DNA from: Cochlodiniinecator piscidefendens
Lineage (GTDB): Bacteria > Pseudomonadota > Alphaproteobacteria > Rhodobacterales > Rhodobacteraceae
Length of the DNA: 64,000 bases
Reading direction: 5' to 3'
Assembly: GCF_011326755.1 (NCBI RefSeq)
Contig: NZ_JAAOIE010000002.1
Span: 372,001-436,000 of the forward strand
Within the stretch, counting starts at the first letter, position 1; the number at the start of each line of letters is the position of its first letter. Of this stretch, positions 53,021 through 61,992 are shown piece by piece. The notes below the pieces were generated by a model. The model had not been told where the DNA came from. It saw only the letters and a program-made list of their open reading frames with translations, and did not search any database. The position numbers and the translations under genes are program-made.

Positions 53021-54676
53021 ATGACGCGCAAAGCAAAAAACATTCTGTTTATTATGTTTGATCAACTGAGGTTCGACTATCTCAGTTGTGCTGGACATCC
53101 ACATTTGCAAACACCACATTTAGACGCGTTGGCCGCAAAAGGCGTTCGGTTTTCACGCGCCTATGTTCAATCCCCTGTGTGTGGGGCTTCTCGTATGTCG
53201 ACTTATACGGGCCGATATGCCTCTAGCCACGGTGCCCAATGGAATGGGTTTCCGCTCAGGGTTGGGGAACTGACCATGGGTGACCATTTGCGTGAGAATG
53301 GGATGGGATGTTGGCTCATCGGCAAAACCCATATGCGCGTAGATGAAAAGGGCATGGAACGCCTAGGTCTGGCCCGTGATAGTGTTATTGGCGCGCGACA
53401 GGCGGAATGTGGCTTTGATGTTTGGTTGCGTGATGATGGCCTATGGGCGGAAGGGCCCGATGGGTATTATGATGCCGGGCGATCCCCTTATAATGAATAC
53501 CTTAAATCAAAGGGCTATGAAGGGGATAACCCCTGGGGCGATTTTGCCAATGCCGGTATAAACGAAGGTAATATCGCCAGCGGTTGGTTCATGAAACACG
53601 CCGATAAAGAAGCCAATATAAAAGAAGAAGACAGCGAAACACCTTGGCTCACATCAGAGGCCATTCAGTTTATCGAACAACAGGGCAGCGATCCTTGGCT
53701 GTGTCATCTTTCATTTATCAAGCCCCACTGGCCCTACATTGTGCCTGCGCCCTATCATGATATGTTCGGGCCACAGCATGTCCTCCCTGCCAATCGCGCC
53801 GATGAAGAACGCAAAGATGCTCATCCCGTGCATGATGCCTTTATGAACAATGTCATCGGCCAAGCTTTTTCTCGTGATGAAGTAAGGGAAAAGGTCATAC
53901 CCGCCTATATGGGCCTGATAAAACAAGCGGATAACCAAATGGGGCGGCTGTTTGATTATTTAGAAACAAGTGGGCGGATGGAGGATACAATGATTGTCGT
54001 GACCTCTGATCATGGGGATTATTTGGGCGATCATTGGCTTGGCGAAAAGGATTTGTTTCACGATCCGTCGGTTAAAGTGCCGCTCATCATCTATGATCCA
54101 TCTTCAGAAGCGGACGCAACGCGCGGTACTGTCGATGATCACCTCGTCGAAGCTATTGATCTATTGCCAAGCTTTATTGAAATCGCTGGTGGCACTGTCC
54201 CTGACCACATCACCGAAGGGCGTTCATTGCTGCCAATATTACACGGTGAAAACCCAGAATGGCGTGACTATGCGATCAGTGAATATGATTTTTCCGCGAC
54301 GCCAATGTGCGTCAAACTTGGGCTAGCCCCCCGAGATGCGCGTCTGTTCATGATTGCAGATAAGCGATGGAAATTCATGCATGCCGAAGGTGGATTGCCG
54401 CCAATGCTCTTTGACCACGAGAATGACCCAAATGAGTTAATTGATCTAGGCCGTTCGGCAGAGCACAAAGACATCTTAGATATGATGTATGAACGTTTGG
54501 GAAGATGGGGACGGCGTATGTCGCAACGGGTTACACGCTCTGACCAGGACATCATCAATTCACGTGGCGGATCACGGCGCAAAGGTATTTTGCTAGGCGT
54601 GTTTGATGAAGACGACATTGATCCAGAACTCACCGTTAAATATCGCGGCCCTCAGACGAAGGACTACCGACAATGA
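53021..54676 (+). CDS. Formylglycine-type sulfatase or phosphonate/phosphodiester hydrolase
   Basis: A 551-residue alkaline-phosphatase-superfamily enzyme. Cys54 in SPVCGASRMSTYTGR is in the place of the sulfatase CxPxR/CxAxR motif, so it should be converted to formylglycine by an activating enzyme not present here. Metal-binding aspartates are in MFDQLRFDY near residue 14 and in VTSDHGDYLGDHW near residue 330. The layout resembles phosphonate monoester hydrolases and arylsulfatases. The start at 53021 has GGAGG just upstream; an earlier frame start at 52868 lies inside deoR. It overlaps the next gene by ATGA. The substrate class, sulfate or phosphate/phosphonate ester, is not resolved. Confidence 0.83.
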   Translation: MTRKAKNILFIMFDQLRFDYLSCAGHPHLQTPHLDALAAKGVRFSRAYVQSPVCGASRMSTYTGRYASSHGAQWNGFPLRVGELTMGDHLRENGMGCWLIGKTHMRVDEKGMERLGLARDSVIGARQAECGFDVWLRDDGLWAEGPDGYYDAGRSPYNEYLKSKGYEGDNPWGDFANAGINEGNIASGWFMKHADKEANIKEEDSETPWLTSEAIQFIEQQGSDPWLCHLSFIKPHWPYIVPAPYHDMFGPQHVLPANRADEERKDAHPVHDAFMNNVIGQAFSRDEVREKVIPAYMGLIKQADNQMGRLFDYLETSGRMEDTMIVVTSDHGDYLGDHWLGEKDLFHDPSVKVPLIIYDPSSEADATRGTVDDHLVEAIDLLPSFIEIAGGTVPDHITEGRSLLPILHGENPEWRDYAISEYDFSATPMCVKLGLAPRDARLFMIADKRWKFMHAEGGLPPMLFDHENDPNELIDLGRSAEHKDILDMMYERLGRWGRRMSQRVTRSDQDIINSRGGSRRKGILLGVFDEDDIDPELTVKYRGPQTKDYRQ

Positions 54677-56115
54677 CCACCGACATTCTTGCTGAACTCA
54701 AAACGATCGTTGGCCAGAACAATGTGCTTGATCAAAACGAAGACCGGACGGCCTATGATACAGATATACTTGGCGTATATTCGGAACAATCGCTGGCTGT
54801 TGTGCGCCCAGCGTCAACGCAAGAAGTCGCTGCGGTTCTAAAATTAGCTCACGACACAGGCACTGCCGTTGTTCCCCAAAGCGGCAATACAAGCCTTGCG
54901 GGTGGCGCAACACCAACCGGTGACGCGACACAAATCATTCTTAGCCTTGGGCGGTTGAACCGAATAACGGACATTAACACTAAAACGCGTATCGCACGCG
55001 TCGAAGCTGGTGTTGTTCTGGAAAACCTTCACACTGCGGTCGAAGAACAGGAACTCATCTTTCCGTTGATGTTCGGTGCCCGTGGCACAGCACTTCTGGG
55101 CGGAGCCTTATCCACAAATGCAGGTGGGTCCAACGTGGTTCGCTACGGCAACACCCGTGCACTCGTTTTGGGATTAGAAGTGGTAACGCCGGACGGTCGC
55201 GTCATGAATTTGATGTCTGAACTGCATAAAGACAACACAGGCTATGACCTGAAAGATCTATACATCGGGGCCGAGGGTACACTAGGTGTCATAACCGGTG
55301 CGGTGCTGAAACTATTCCCCAAGCCATCGGCTTATGCAACTGCTTATCTGGCGTTAAAAGACATGAGCAGCGCACTGGAACTGCTTCAGGACCTTCAATA
55401 CCAAACAGGCGGCGCGGTTGAGGCTTTTGAATATTTGCCCGACTACTATTTTGAAGATTACACGACTCTATATCCTGATCGGCGCTCCCCCCTACCCGAC
55501 CCTAACCCGGTGAACATTTTGGTCGAAGTCGCGGCCAGCTCAGCCCTATTGTCGCGTTCCGGGGAAAATGGGCGTGCAGTTGTGCATGATATTTTGGAAG
55601 AAACGCTCAGCGCATTTTTAGAAGACGAAAAAATCACTGATGCCGTTATCGCGCAAAGTGATGCCCAGCGCGAAGCGTTCTGGCATTGCCGCGAAAGCGC
55701 ATATTACGTCAGCACCCAATTTGGCGCGATGATTGATCATGACGTTTCTGTGCCGTTAGACCATGTCGCAACATTTTTATCTGAAATGACCGCCCGCCTG
55801 CCTGCAATTGCATCAAACTACCGCGAATATGCGATTGCGCACCTCGGTGACGGGAACCTTCATTATTCGGTCGTCCCTTTGGGGCTAGATGGGCCAATAC
55901 CACCCGAAACCAAAATCGCAATCACCACTTTGGTCGAAGATGTTGTAAGTGAACTTGACGGTAGTTTTAGCGCGGAACACGGCGTTGGTCAGTCCAAACG
56001 CCCATCAATGGCCCGTCGCAAGGACCCGGTAGCCCTAGATATCATGCGTCAGGTGAAATCCGCGCTTGATCCCCAATACATCATGAACCCGGGAAAGGTG
56101 ATCCCGCAGGCCTAA
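54673..56115 (+). CDS. FAD-linked 2-hydroxyacid dehydrogenase (GlcD/D-2-hydroxyglutarate type)
   Basis: A 480-residue VAO-family flavoprotein. The FAD-binding segment is VVPQSGNTSLAGGATPTGD near residue 62, and the C-terminal block SAEHGVGQSKRPSM is typical, with the family end MNPGKVIPQA. Members oxidise glycolate, D-lactate or D-2-hydroxyglutarate. Translational overlap with the sulfatase gene suggests that it oxidises the alcohol or hydroxy acid released by that enzyme. The precise substrate is unknown. Its stop overlaps the convergent kinase gene by 4 bases. Confidence 0.87.
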   Translation: MTTDILAELKTIVGQNNVLDQNEDRTAYDTDILGVYSEQSLAVVRPASTQEVAAVLKLAHDTGTAVVPQSGNTSLAGGATPTGDATQIILSLGRLNRITDINTKTRIARVEAGVVLENLHTAVEEQELIFPLMFGARGTALLGGALSTNAGGSNVVRYGNTRALVLGLEVVTPDGRVMNLMSELHKDNTGYDLKDLYIGAEGTLGVITGAVLKLFPKPSAYATAYLALKDMSSALELLQDLQYQTGGAVEAFEYLPDYYFEDYTTLYPDRRSPLPDPNPVNILVEVAASSALLSRSGENGRAVVHDILEETLSAFLEDEKITDAVIAQSDAQREAFWHCRESAYYVSTQFGAMIDHDVSVPLDHVATFLSEMTARLPAIASNYREYAIAHLGDGNLHYSVVPLGLDGPIPPETKIAITTLVEDVVSELDGSFSAEHGVGQSKRPSMARRKDPVALDIMRQVKSALDPQYIMNPGKVIPQA

Positions 56116-57458
56116 GCTTTTGGCAGGTGCAAAGCGATCTTTGTACCTGTTTCAGCTGGGCAATTGACCAAGGTTGCACCGTGTAGCTTTGCGACCATCG
56201 CCACCAAATTCAATCCTAAGCCAGATCCCGGCGTACTGCGCGCTTTGTCTAAACGGCCAAATCGTTTAATCGCTTCGGGCCAATCATCCGCAGAAATGCC
56301 TGGCCCGCTGTCTGTGACGCACAAGACCCATTCATTCGGTTCGCTGTAAACACTCAGGGCAATGTGCCCTCCGTCCGGGCTATATTTAATCGCATTGTCC
56401 AATAGATTTGTGATGGCCATAGCCACAAATTGTCCGTGCCCAACCATCTGGGCCTGATCAATTCCATTGTAACTCAGAACTTGTTGCCGCTCGTCGGCCA
56501 AAGGTTCGTACAATTCTAATGCAGTCTGGGCGATCTCTACGAGATCAAGCGCCTCAAACTGTCCGGCCGCGATCCCGCTTTCTAATCGCGATATATCCAT
56601 GAGTGCCGCAAGGACCGTTTGAATGTGCTCTAATTCGCGCAACGCATCTTCCGCGTGGCCCTCTTTGCCTTCGGCAATATCTTCCAACCGATTGTGCAGC
56701 CGGGCCAATGGTGTCCGCAGATCATGGGCGAGACTATCAGTCACGGTCCTCAACTCAGTCACCAAAGCCTCATTGCGATCGAGCATTGTGTTCAAAGAAC
56801 GCGAAAGACGGTCAAATTCGTCGTCGTTCTGGGTCTCAGGGGCTCGCCGCGATAGATTACCCGCCGCAATATCTGCTGCTGCTGTCTCAATGCCTTTCAA
56901 TCGACGCAGAATGCTTTTGGACACCAAATACCCTGCAACACCCCCCGTCAGCAAAAAGAACACCAACATTGCGAGCGATGCCCAGAGCAAAATCACGCGA
57001 AATTCCCGCTGTTCCCGTAAATCGCGCCCCACAAACACCTTTGCGCCCGTTGAGAGTAAAAACGCACGTCCGCCTACGGTCACGTCACGATCTTTGTCCG
57101 TGCGCACCAATTCAAGTAAGTGCCAGCTCCCGTCGAGCGGAATGTCAGGAAACCGCGATAGATTCCCCGCCAGTGGGTGATCTTCGTTCGTTGCGAATAG
57201 ATAAACTGCGTCTTGGATATTCGGATCATTGGTGCGCCGCGCAATCGCCGCACGCAACGCAAATTGGCCACCATCGCGGTATTCATCAATGAGGCCGCGC
57301 AAATCCGCCTCGACCACGGCGGCGGTCTGTGCCTCTAGCAAACGCATCACGCCGTTATAAACCACCCCAAGCACAAGCACGGCGGACAAAAACGCCGCCA
57401 ACACATGCGCCGCGAAAACCGAACGCGGCGTACTGGGTCTTAGAATTTTACGGATCAC
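56112..57458 (-). CDS. Sensor histidine kinase
   Basis: A 448-residue kinase with an N-terminal membrane helix (about 11-35), a periplasmic sensor region to about 155, a second helix (LLWASLAMLVFFLLTGG) and a HAMP domain. The phospho-acceptor histidine is in DSLAHDLRTPLARLHNRLE near residue 250. The ATPase has N-box, G1 (LCVTDSGPGIS) and G2 (GSGLGLNLV). The start is the GTG at 57458 in a GTGA overlap with the response regulator gene; a TTG at 57470 would only overlap it more. It is the partner of the OmpR-type regulator. Confidence 0.92.
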   Translation of the reverse strand: MIRKILRPSTPRSVFAAHVLAAFLSAVLVLGVVYNGVMRLLEAQTAAVVEADLRGLIDEYRDGGQFALRAAIARRTNDPNIQDAVYLFATNEDHPLAGNLSRFPDIPLDGSWHLLELVRTDKDRDVTVGGRAFLLSTGAKVFVGRDLREQREFRVILLWASLAMLVFFLLTGGVAGYLVSKSILRRLKGIETAAADIAAGNLSRRAPETQNDDEFDRLSRSLNTMLDRNEALVTELRTVTDSLAHDLRTPLARLHNRLEDIAEGKEGHAEDALRELEHIQTVLAALMDISRLESGIAAGQFEALDLVEIAQTALELYEPLADERQQVLSYNGIDQAQMVGHGQFVAMAITNLLDNAIKYSPDGGHIALSVYSEPNEWVLCVTDSGPGISADDWPEAIKRFGRLDKARSTPGSGLGLNLVAMVAKLHGATLVNCPAETGTKIALHLPKA

Positions 57459-58129
57459 GCCGACAGGCAATATCCGGCCCCCCGCACGGTTTTGATCAGC
57501 TGAACTTCGGCTTCACCGTCAATCTTTTTGCGTAAGCGGCTGATATGAACATCCGTCACATTGGTTTGCGGATCGAAATGATACCCCCACACATGTTCAA
57601 GCAACATAGTCCGCGTAATCACCCGGCCGGGGTTGCGCATCATGTATTCTAGTATCTGAAATTCACGCGGCAAAAGCGCAATGTCATGTCCATCTCTTGA
57701 TGCTAATCGCGTGACAAGATCCAAAGACAGCGGCCCAACAGTCAGCGACATTTCAATCGCTTCCACGGGCTGATTACGTCGTTGAATGGCTTCTAGTCGC
57801 GCAAGCAGTTCGGAAAATGCGAAAGGTTTCGCAAGATAATCATCCGCTCCACTTTGCAACCCTTCGACTCGATGATCTGTCTGGCCAAGTGCGGACAACA
57901 ATAAAACCGGCGTGCGGTTGTTTTGGGAGCGCAACGTTTTAAGAACACTCAGCCCATCAATCTGCGGCAGCATCCGATCTAAGACAATCACATCAAATTC
58001 TGAAGACAGCGCCATCGCCAAACCATCGCTTCCGTTTGAACAATGGTCCGTGATGTGGCCCGCTTCACGCAAGCCTTTTTCAACATATTGCGCAGTGGCT
58101 TCGTCATCTTCGACAATAAGAATTTTCAT
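57455..58129 (-). CDS. OmpR-family response regulator
   Basis: A 224-residue regulator. The receiver has D10 (IVEDDEATAQ) and the phospho-acceptor near residue 52 in DVIVLDRMLPQIDG, plus the switch lysine in DYLAKPFAF. The OmpR winged helix begins near 130 and ends with RLRKKIDGEAEVQLIKTVRG. It precedes the kinase gene with a GTGA overlap. HtrA is encoded upstream on the same strand behind a terminator, so periplasmic stress is a possible input. Confidence 0.94.
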   Translation of the reverse strand: MKILIVEDDEATAQYVEKGLREAGHITDHCSNGSDGLAMALSSEFDVIVLDRMLPQIDGLSVLKTLRSQNNRTPVLLLSALGQTDHRVEGLQSGADDYLAKPFAFSELLARLEAIQRRNQPVEAIEMSLTVGPLSLDLVTRLASRDGHDIALLPREFQILEYMMRNPGRVITRTMLLEHVWGYHFDPQTNVTDVHISRLRKKIDGEAEVQLIKTVRGAGYCLSA

Positions 58130-58166
58130 AATCTACAGATAGCGCCCTATTGTCAGAAATTGAATG

Positions 58167-58191
58167 AAAAAAGACCGCCCGTGCGGGTCTT
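58167..58191 (-). terminator. Rho-independent terminator after the HtrA gene
   Basis: On the minus strand AAGACC and GGTCTT (58191-58186 and 58176-58171) form a stem with a nine-base loop, followed by six T residues. It lies 30 bases past the htrA stop, before the response regulator gene. Confidence 0.75.
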
Positions 58192-58220
58192 GAGGGGAAG
58201 GATGCACAGGCGGTCTCAAG

Positions 58221-59708
58221 TTAGCCTTGGGACACAGGAAGCGTCAGGAACCTACGCGCACCGTCACGTTCGACTTGGAGGAGAACAGTGGCGCGCGTCT
58301 TTTCCATGGCGCGGGACAGAATGGCCCCAAAGGCATCTCGGGTGGTAACCGGCTGCTGATTAACAGACAAAACGCGATCGCCGGGCCTTAGGCCTGCTTC
58401 AGCAGCGGCGCTTCCGCGCACAACGTCGTCAATCAACAACCCGCCATCATCAGGTTGCAGCGAAAGCCCCAGTGGTGCTTCGGTTTCTGATGGCATTACA
58501 TCCCCAGAAAGTGATGCGCGGATAACATCGCTTTCAAGCGTGCCAATCGTAACCGGAACATCTTGTGTCTCACCGCTGCGGAAAATCGTTACGGTTTCAG
58601 TATCACCGGCCTCTGCGTCCGCAACGGCACGGGTTAGATCGCCTGTATCCTCAATCACCTTATCATTAAAGCTGAGAATAATATCACCACTCAAAATCCC
58701 CGCCCGTTGTGCTGGGCTATCAGGCGTTACATCCGCTACAATGAGACCAGTCACGGTCTCCATACCTAGACTTTCAGCAATATCCGCTGTCACCGGCTGA
58801 ATGCTCACCCCAAGCCAACCGCGCGTTACGGTGCCACTTTCGACGATCTCGGCCACGATATCTTGGGCGAGTTCGGACGGAATTGAAAACCCAATGCCCA
58901 CGTTACCGCCACCGGGTGCAACAATCGCAGTATTCACCCCAATGACTGTACCGTTTGGATCAAAAAGCGGCCCCCCAGAATTACCGGGGTTAATTGGTGC
59001 ATCAATCTGAAGGAAATCGTCATATGGCCCTGCGCCAATGTCGCGACCACGTGCCGACACGATGCCGGCGGTGACAGTGCCAGACAATCCAAATGGCGAC
59101 CCAACAGCAAAGACAGGATCGCCCACGCGGGTCACGTCAGAATCCCCCCAATTCACAAAGGGCAAGGTCACATCTTCGATGACCTTCAACACAGCCAAGT
59201 CAGTGCGAGGATCTGTTCCCAGAACTTCCGCTTCATATTCGCGACCATCCCGAAGGGTGATCGTCAGCTGGCCAGCCCCCTCGATGACATGGTTGTTGGT
59301 GACAATGATTCCGTCTTCGGAAATCACAAAACCTGACCCCAATCCACCATTGCGACGCTGCGGGCCTTGGGGGCGTTGACCTTGACCAAAACGTGGGTCG
59401 TTAAAAAACTCACGAAACATTTCGCCAAGCGGGCCTTCGGGACGAGTCCCGGATTTGTCTCCCTGACCGCCTCTCGGGGCGCTTTCAACATTTGCATTGC
59501 GAACAGCACCTGCATGAGCAGTCACTTTAACAACTGCGGGGCTTACGACTTCAATGAGGTCAGCGAGATTTGCAGGCTGTGTCCAGCCAGATGTAACTTG
59601 CGCCTGAACAGGGTTTACCGGGTTTCCGCCGAAGTAGCTGGTGGCCACCAGCGTTGAGCCCATTAATACGGCTAACCCAATCCGGCGCGCAGAATGTATC
59701 GTGATCAT
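58221..59708 (-). CDS. Periplasmic serine protease of the HtrA/DegP (Do) family
   Basis: A 495-residue exported protease and chaperone for misfolded envelope proteins. A signal peptide of about 36 residues is followed by a Gly/Arg/Gln-rich loop and the trypsin-like domain. The triad is His140 (TNNHVIEG), Asp170 (RTDLAVLK) and Ser244 (GNSGGPLF). Two PDZ domains follow, near 275-370 and 395-490. The length fits DegP. Position next to a two-component system suggests the two act together in envelope stress, but a terminator separates them. Confidence 0.94.
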   Translation of the reverse strand: MITIHSARRIGLAVLMGSTLVATSYFGGNPVNPVQAQVTSGWTQPANLADLIEVVSPAVVKVTAHAGAVRNANVESAPRGGQGDKSGTRPEGPLGEMFREFFNDPRFGQGQRPQGPQRRNGGLGSGFVISEDGIIVTNNHVIEGAGQLTITLRDGREYEAEVLGTDPRTDLAVLKVIEDVTLPFVNWGDSDVTRVGDPVFAVGSPFGLSGTVTAGIVSARGRDIGAGPYDDFLQIDAPINPGNSGGPLFDPNGTVIGVNTAIVAPGGGNVGIGFSIPSELAQDIVAEIVESGTVTRGWLGVSIQPVTADIAESLGMETVTGLIVADVTPDSPAQRAGILSGDIILSFNDKVIEDTGDLTRAVADAEAGDTETVTIFRSGETQDVPVTIGTLESDVIRASLSGDVMPSETEAPLGLSLQPDDGGLLIDDVVRGSAAAEAGLRPGDRVLSVNQQPVTTRDAFGAILSRAMEKTRATVLLQVERDGARRFLTLPVSQG

Positions 59709-59874
59709 GATTCACCTCGTTCGTGATCTGTATGATCATCACATAGGCCCCAGATATGGAGACCACATGGAGCCAAGATGAAACTTTATTCATAAAGAGC
59801 CGCAGCAAGATTAAGAGTTGGTTCTAACAGGATATGTGCCATACACAGGCACCATCCAAAACCGAAGTCGAAAC

Positions 59875-60246
59875 ATGATTGTCTATATTGCCATATTTAT
59901 TGGTGGTGCTTGCGGTTCTCTATTGCGAGAGATCCTGCCCCCGCTGCTGCCTTTAGCCGGACCATTTACCGCAACGTTCGCCATCAATACTTTGGCTTGC
60001 TTCGTACTCGGCGCGTTATATGCCCAGCGACACCGGCTTCATTCAAATATGCTGCACCTAGGGGCCGTTGGCTTTTGCGGTGGGCTGTCGACTTTTTCAT
60101 CATTCGTAGCTGCAGTAATAGCCTTTGCAGATGCAGGCGAATGGGCCCATGCCTTTCTTGCGCCTGTTATCGAAATCGCTGTCGGATTACTCGCGGCGGT
60201 GATCGCTGAACGGATTTTCTCACCCAATGATAGGACTGCGCTATGA
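59875..60246 (+). CDS. crcB: CrcB-family fluoride channel subunit (first copy)
   Basis: A 123-residue membrane protein with four helices and the CrcB/Fluc motif set (GGACGSLLRE near the N terminus and GFCGGLSTFSSF near residue 77). Such channels expel fluoride. Paired genes that overlap as here usually make heterodimers. No fluoride riboswitch was recognised upstream. The start at 59875 is chosen because it begins directly at the first helix; a start at 59818 adds a hydrophilic segment. Confidence 0.88.
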   Translation: MIVYIAIFIGGACGSLLREILPPLLPLAGPFTATFAINTLACFVLGALYAQRHRLHSNMLHLGAVGFCGGLSTFSSFVAAVIAFADAGEWAHAFLAPVIEIAVGLLAAVIAERIFSPNDRTAL

Positions 60247-60599
60247 CTTCGGCCCTATTCCATTTGATCTTTGCACTTGGTGGAGGGTTGGGCGCTGTTG
60301 GACGGCACTACCTCACCCAAAAAATCACCCACAAGTTTCCGGTTTCGACCTTGATCATCAATGTGTCTGGTTGTTTTTTGCTTGGTCTTGCTCTCGCGCA
60401 ACTCAGTAATGCATCCCCAGAGATACGCCAACTGGCGTTTGGGTTTTGCGGTGGTTTCACGACCTTTTCAAGCTTCGCCTACCAAACCTTAGATTTGCAC
60501 CGCGCGCATACAGTCATGCACGCGGCTGCAAATATTATTATCAGCTTACTTGCCTGCCTCATGAGTTTTTGGGCAGGTCACGCACTTTGGTCAATTTGA
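60243..60599 (+). CDS. crcB: CrcB-family fluoride channel subunit (second copy)
   Basis: A 118-residue partner of the preceding gene, joined by an ATGA overlap. It has the same four helices with GGGLGAVGRHYL at the N terminus and GFCGGFTTFSSFAYQT near residue 68. The two proteins together would make one dual-topology-type channel. The stop overlaps the convergent HTH gene by 9 bases. Confidence 0.9.
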   Translation: MTSALFHLIFALGGGLGAVGRHYLTQKITHKFPVSTLIINVSGCFLLGLALAQLSNASPEIRQLAFGFCGGFTTFSSFAYQTLDLHRAHTVMHAAANIIISLLACLMSFWAGHALWSI

Positions 60600-61046
60600 T
60601 TCATCTTCCAAGTGCAACTTCATATCCATCAGGACATGTTGCAGCGCAAGCGTTTCACGCAACAAACGCTTTGCCTCGTTCACGGTGATAATCCCATCTT
60701 CGATGGATTGATTATATTCACCCATCAACATTGCAAATCTTTGCGACAGCGCGATAACATCCGCATTCACACCACCCGGTGTAGAATTGCGTCTTTCGTT
60801 GTCATAGGACATCGTTATCCCGCGTTGCTCTGCCAATGCGGAAGTGACATGCGGATAGCTCGAAACGGCCTCAAGTGCAGCGACAGCATCAACCGGCATA
60901 TATCGTTCGCTATGCTCTTCGGAGTCGGAATAATACCGCCCCAGAGTTGCTTTGGATTTTCCCGTGATTTCGCATGCAGCTTCGATACCGACGTCTTTAA
61001 CCAACGCTTCGGTGTGTTTTTTTAGATAACGGCCAACACTGTTCAT
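60591..61046 (-). CDS. Putative DNA-binding protein, phage-regulator-like (CII/CP76-like)
   Basis: A 151-residue protein with a predicted helix-turn-helix in the first 45 residues (EAACEITGKSKATLGRYYSD), resembling phage CII/CP76-type regulators found on alphaproteobacterial chromosomes. The C-terminal half is helical and could be for oligomerisation. No phage genes are near, so it is more likely a resident gene. It converges on the crcB pair. Role unknown. Confidence 0.6.
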   Translation of the reverse strand: MNSVGRYLKKHTEALVKDVGIEAACEITGKSKATLGRYYSDSEEHSERYMPVDAVAALEAVSSYPHVTSALAEQRGITMSYDNERRNSTPGGVNADVIALSQRFAMLMGEYNQSIEDGIITVNEAKRLLRETLALQHVLMDMKLHLEDESN

Positions 61047-61120
61047 ATTCGTTCCTCAGTACCCCAGAAATTGCGCGGGGAAATCCTTTGTTCTTTTCCC
61101 ATTAATCGGAATGATAAGGT

Positions 61121-61300
61121 TTGTCATTTAGAAATAGATCCAATTACGGATCATGCGAGTGACGACGCCCCCAGCGTCGGAAGCTTTGAGAGCCATCAGT
61201 TTTCGCTGATGGAGTGGCCCTTGTCCCTCAGGGGTTGCATGGTGGTCGCGCTGCGACTGGGATAATTTGAGACCGTTCCATCCCCAGGTCTTTGGAAAAT
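61121..61300 (+). other. Structured non-coding stretch upstream of tdk
   Basis: The 339 bases between the HTH gene and tdk hold no credible coding region. A -35-like TTGTCA is at 61121-61126. Hairpins follow: CGACGC/GCGTCG (61164-61169, 61174-61179), CCATCAG/CTGATGG (61193-61199, 61206-61212), and a longer imperfect stem from about 61256 (CTGGGAT) to about 61287 (ATCCCCAG). The spacing suggests a small RNA or a 5' leader of tdk. It does not match a riboswitch or a standard small RNA that can be recognised by eye. Confidence 0.4.
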
Positions 61301-61385
61301 CCTTCTTCGTATTAATAGCGCTGCTACCACTCTCGATGCTTAAACTCCACTTGATCCTTTACACCATCCAACGCTATTTGGGGCC

Positions 61386-61964
61386 ATGGCAAAACTCTAC
61401 TTTCACTATTCTACAATGAACGCAGGAAAATCAACCGTGCTCCTGCAAGCGTCGCACAACTATCGTGAACGCGGGATGGATACATATCTAATCACTGCCC
61501 AGTTCGACAATCGAGCAGGCGAAGGTGTTATTGCGTCCAGAATCGGAATTTCTGAACCAGCAGATACATTTAGCCCTGCTGACGATCTGTTTGAAAAGGT
61601 GAAAAACCGAAAAGCCGAAGGCCCGATCATCTGTGTTTTCATCGACGAAGCACAGTTTTTAACTAAGGAGCAAGTTTGGCAACTGGCAAAAGCTGTTGAC
61701 GACTTAAAGGTGCCTGTAATGTGCTATGGGCTGCGCGTTGACTTTCAGGGCGAACTTTTCCCTGGCTCGGCTGCACTACTGGCGCTTGCCGATGAAATGC
61801 GCGAAGTGCGCACCATCTGCCACTGTGGAAAAAAGGCAACCATGGTCGTTCGCATGGACGAAGGCGGCACGCCTTTAAAAGAAGGCGCCCAAGTTCAGAT
61901 TGGTGGAAATGAAACATATGTTTCATTGTGCCGCAAACATTGGCGACAAGCGGTAGAAGGTTGA
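61386..61964 (+). CDS. tdk: Thymidine kinase
   Basis: A 192-residue type II thymidine kinase, which makes dTMP from thymidine and ATP. The P-loop is STMNAGKST at residues 9-17, the catalytic acidic segment is IDEAQFL near 84-90, and the zinc cysteines are in CHCGKKAT near residue 145 and in the C-terminal SLCRKHW. The length is complete. GGGG 5 bases before the ATG is the apparent ribosome site. A structured region lies upstream. Confidence 0.95.
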   Translation: MAKLYFHYSTMNAGKSTVLLQASHNYRERGMDTYLITAQFDNRAGEGVIASRIGISEPADTFSPADDLFEKVKNRKAEGPIICVFIDEAQFLTKEQVWQLAKAVDDLKVPVMCYGLRVDFQGELFPGSAALLALADEMREVRTICHCGKKATMVVRMDEGGTPLKEGAQVQIGGNETYVSLCRKHWRQAVEG

Positions 61965-61992
61965 GGCCAACTTCGCTTGCCGCGACGTTATC

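Noticed and set aside
59709-59874. Fluoride riboswitch before the crcB pair
   Set aside because: The region has repeated ATGGAG-type words but not the ordered stem and the conserved loop of the crcB motif, so it is not reported.
60591-61046. Prophage remnant
   Set aside because: Only one regulator-like gene is present with no integrase, structural gene or attachment repeat beside it.
61121-61300. 6S RNA, SRP RNA or tmRNA
   Set aside because: The conserved SRP and tmRNA segments are absent, and the gene order does not match the ssrS region. Only a structured stretch is claimed.
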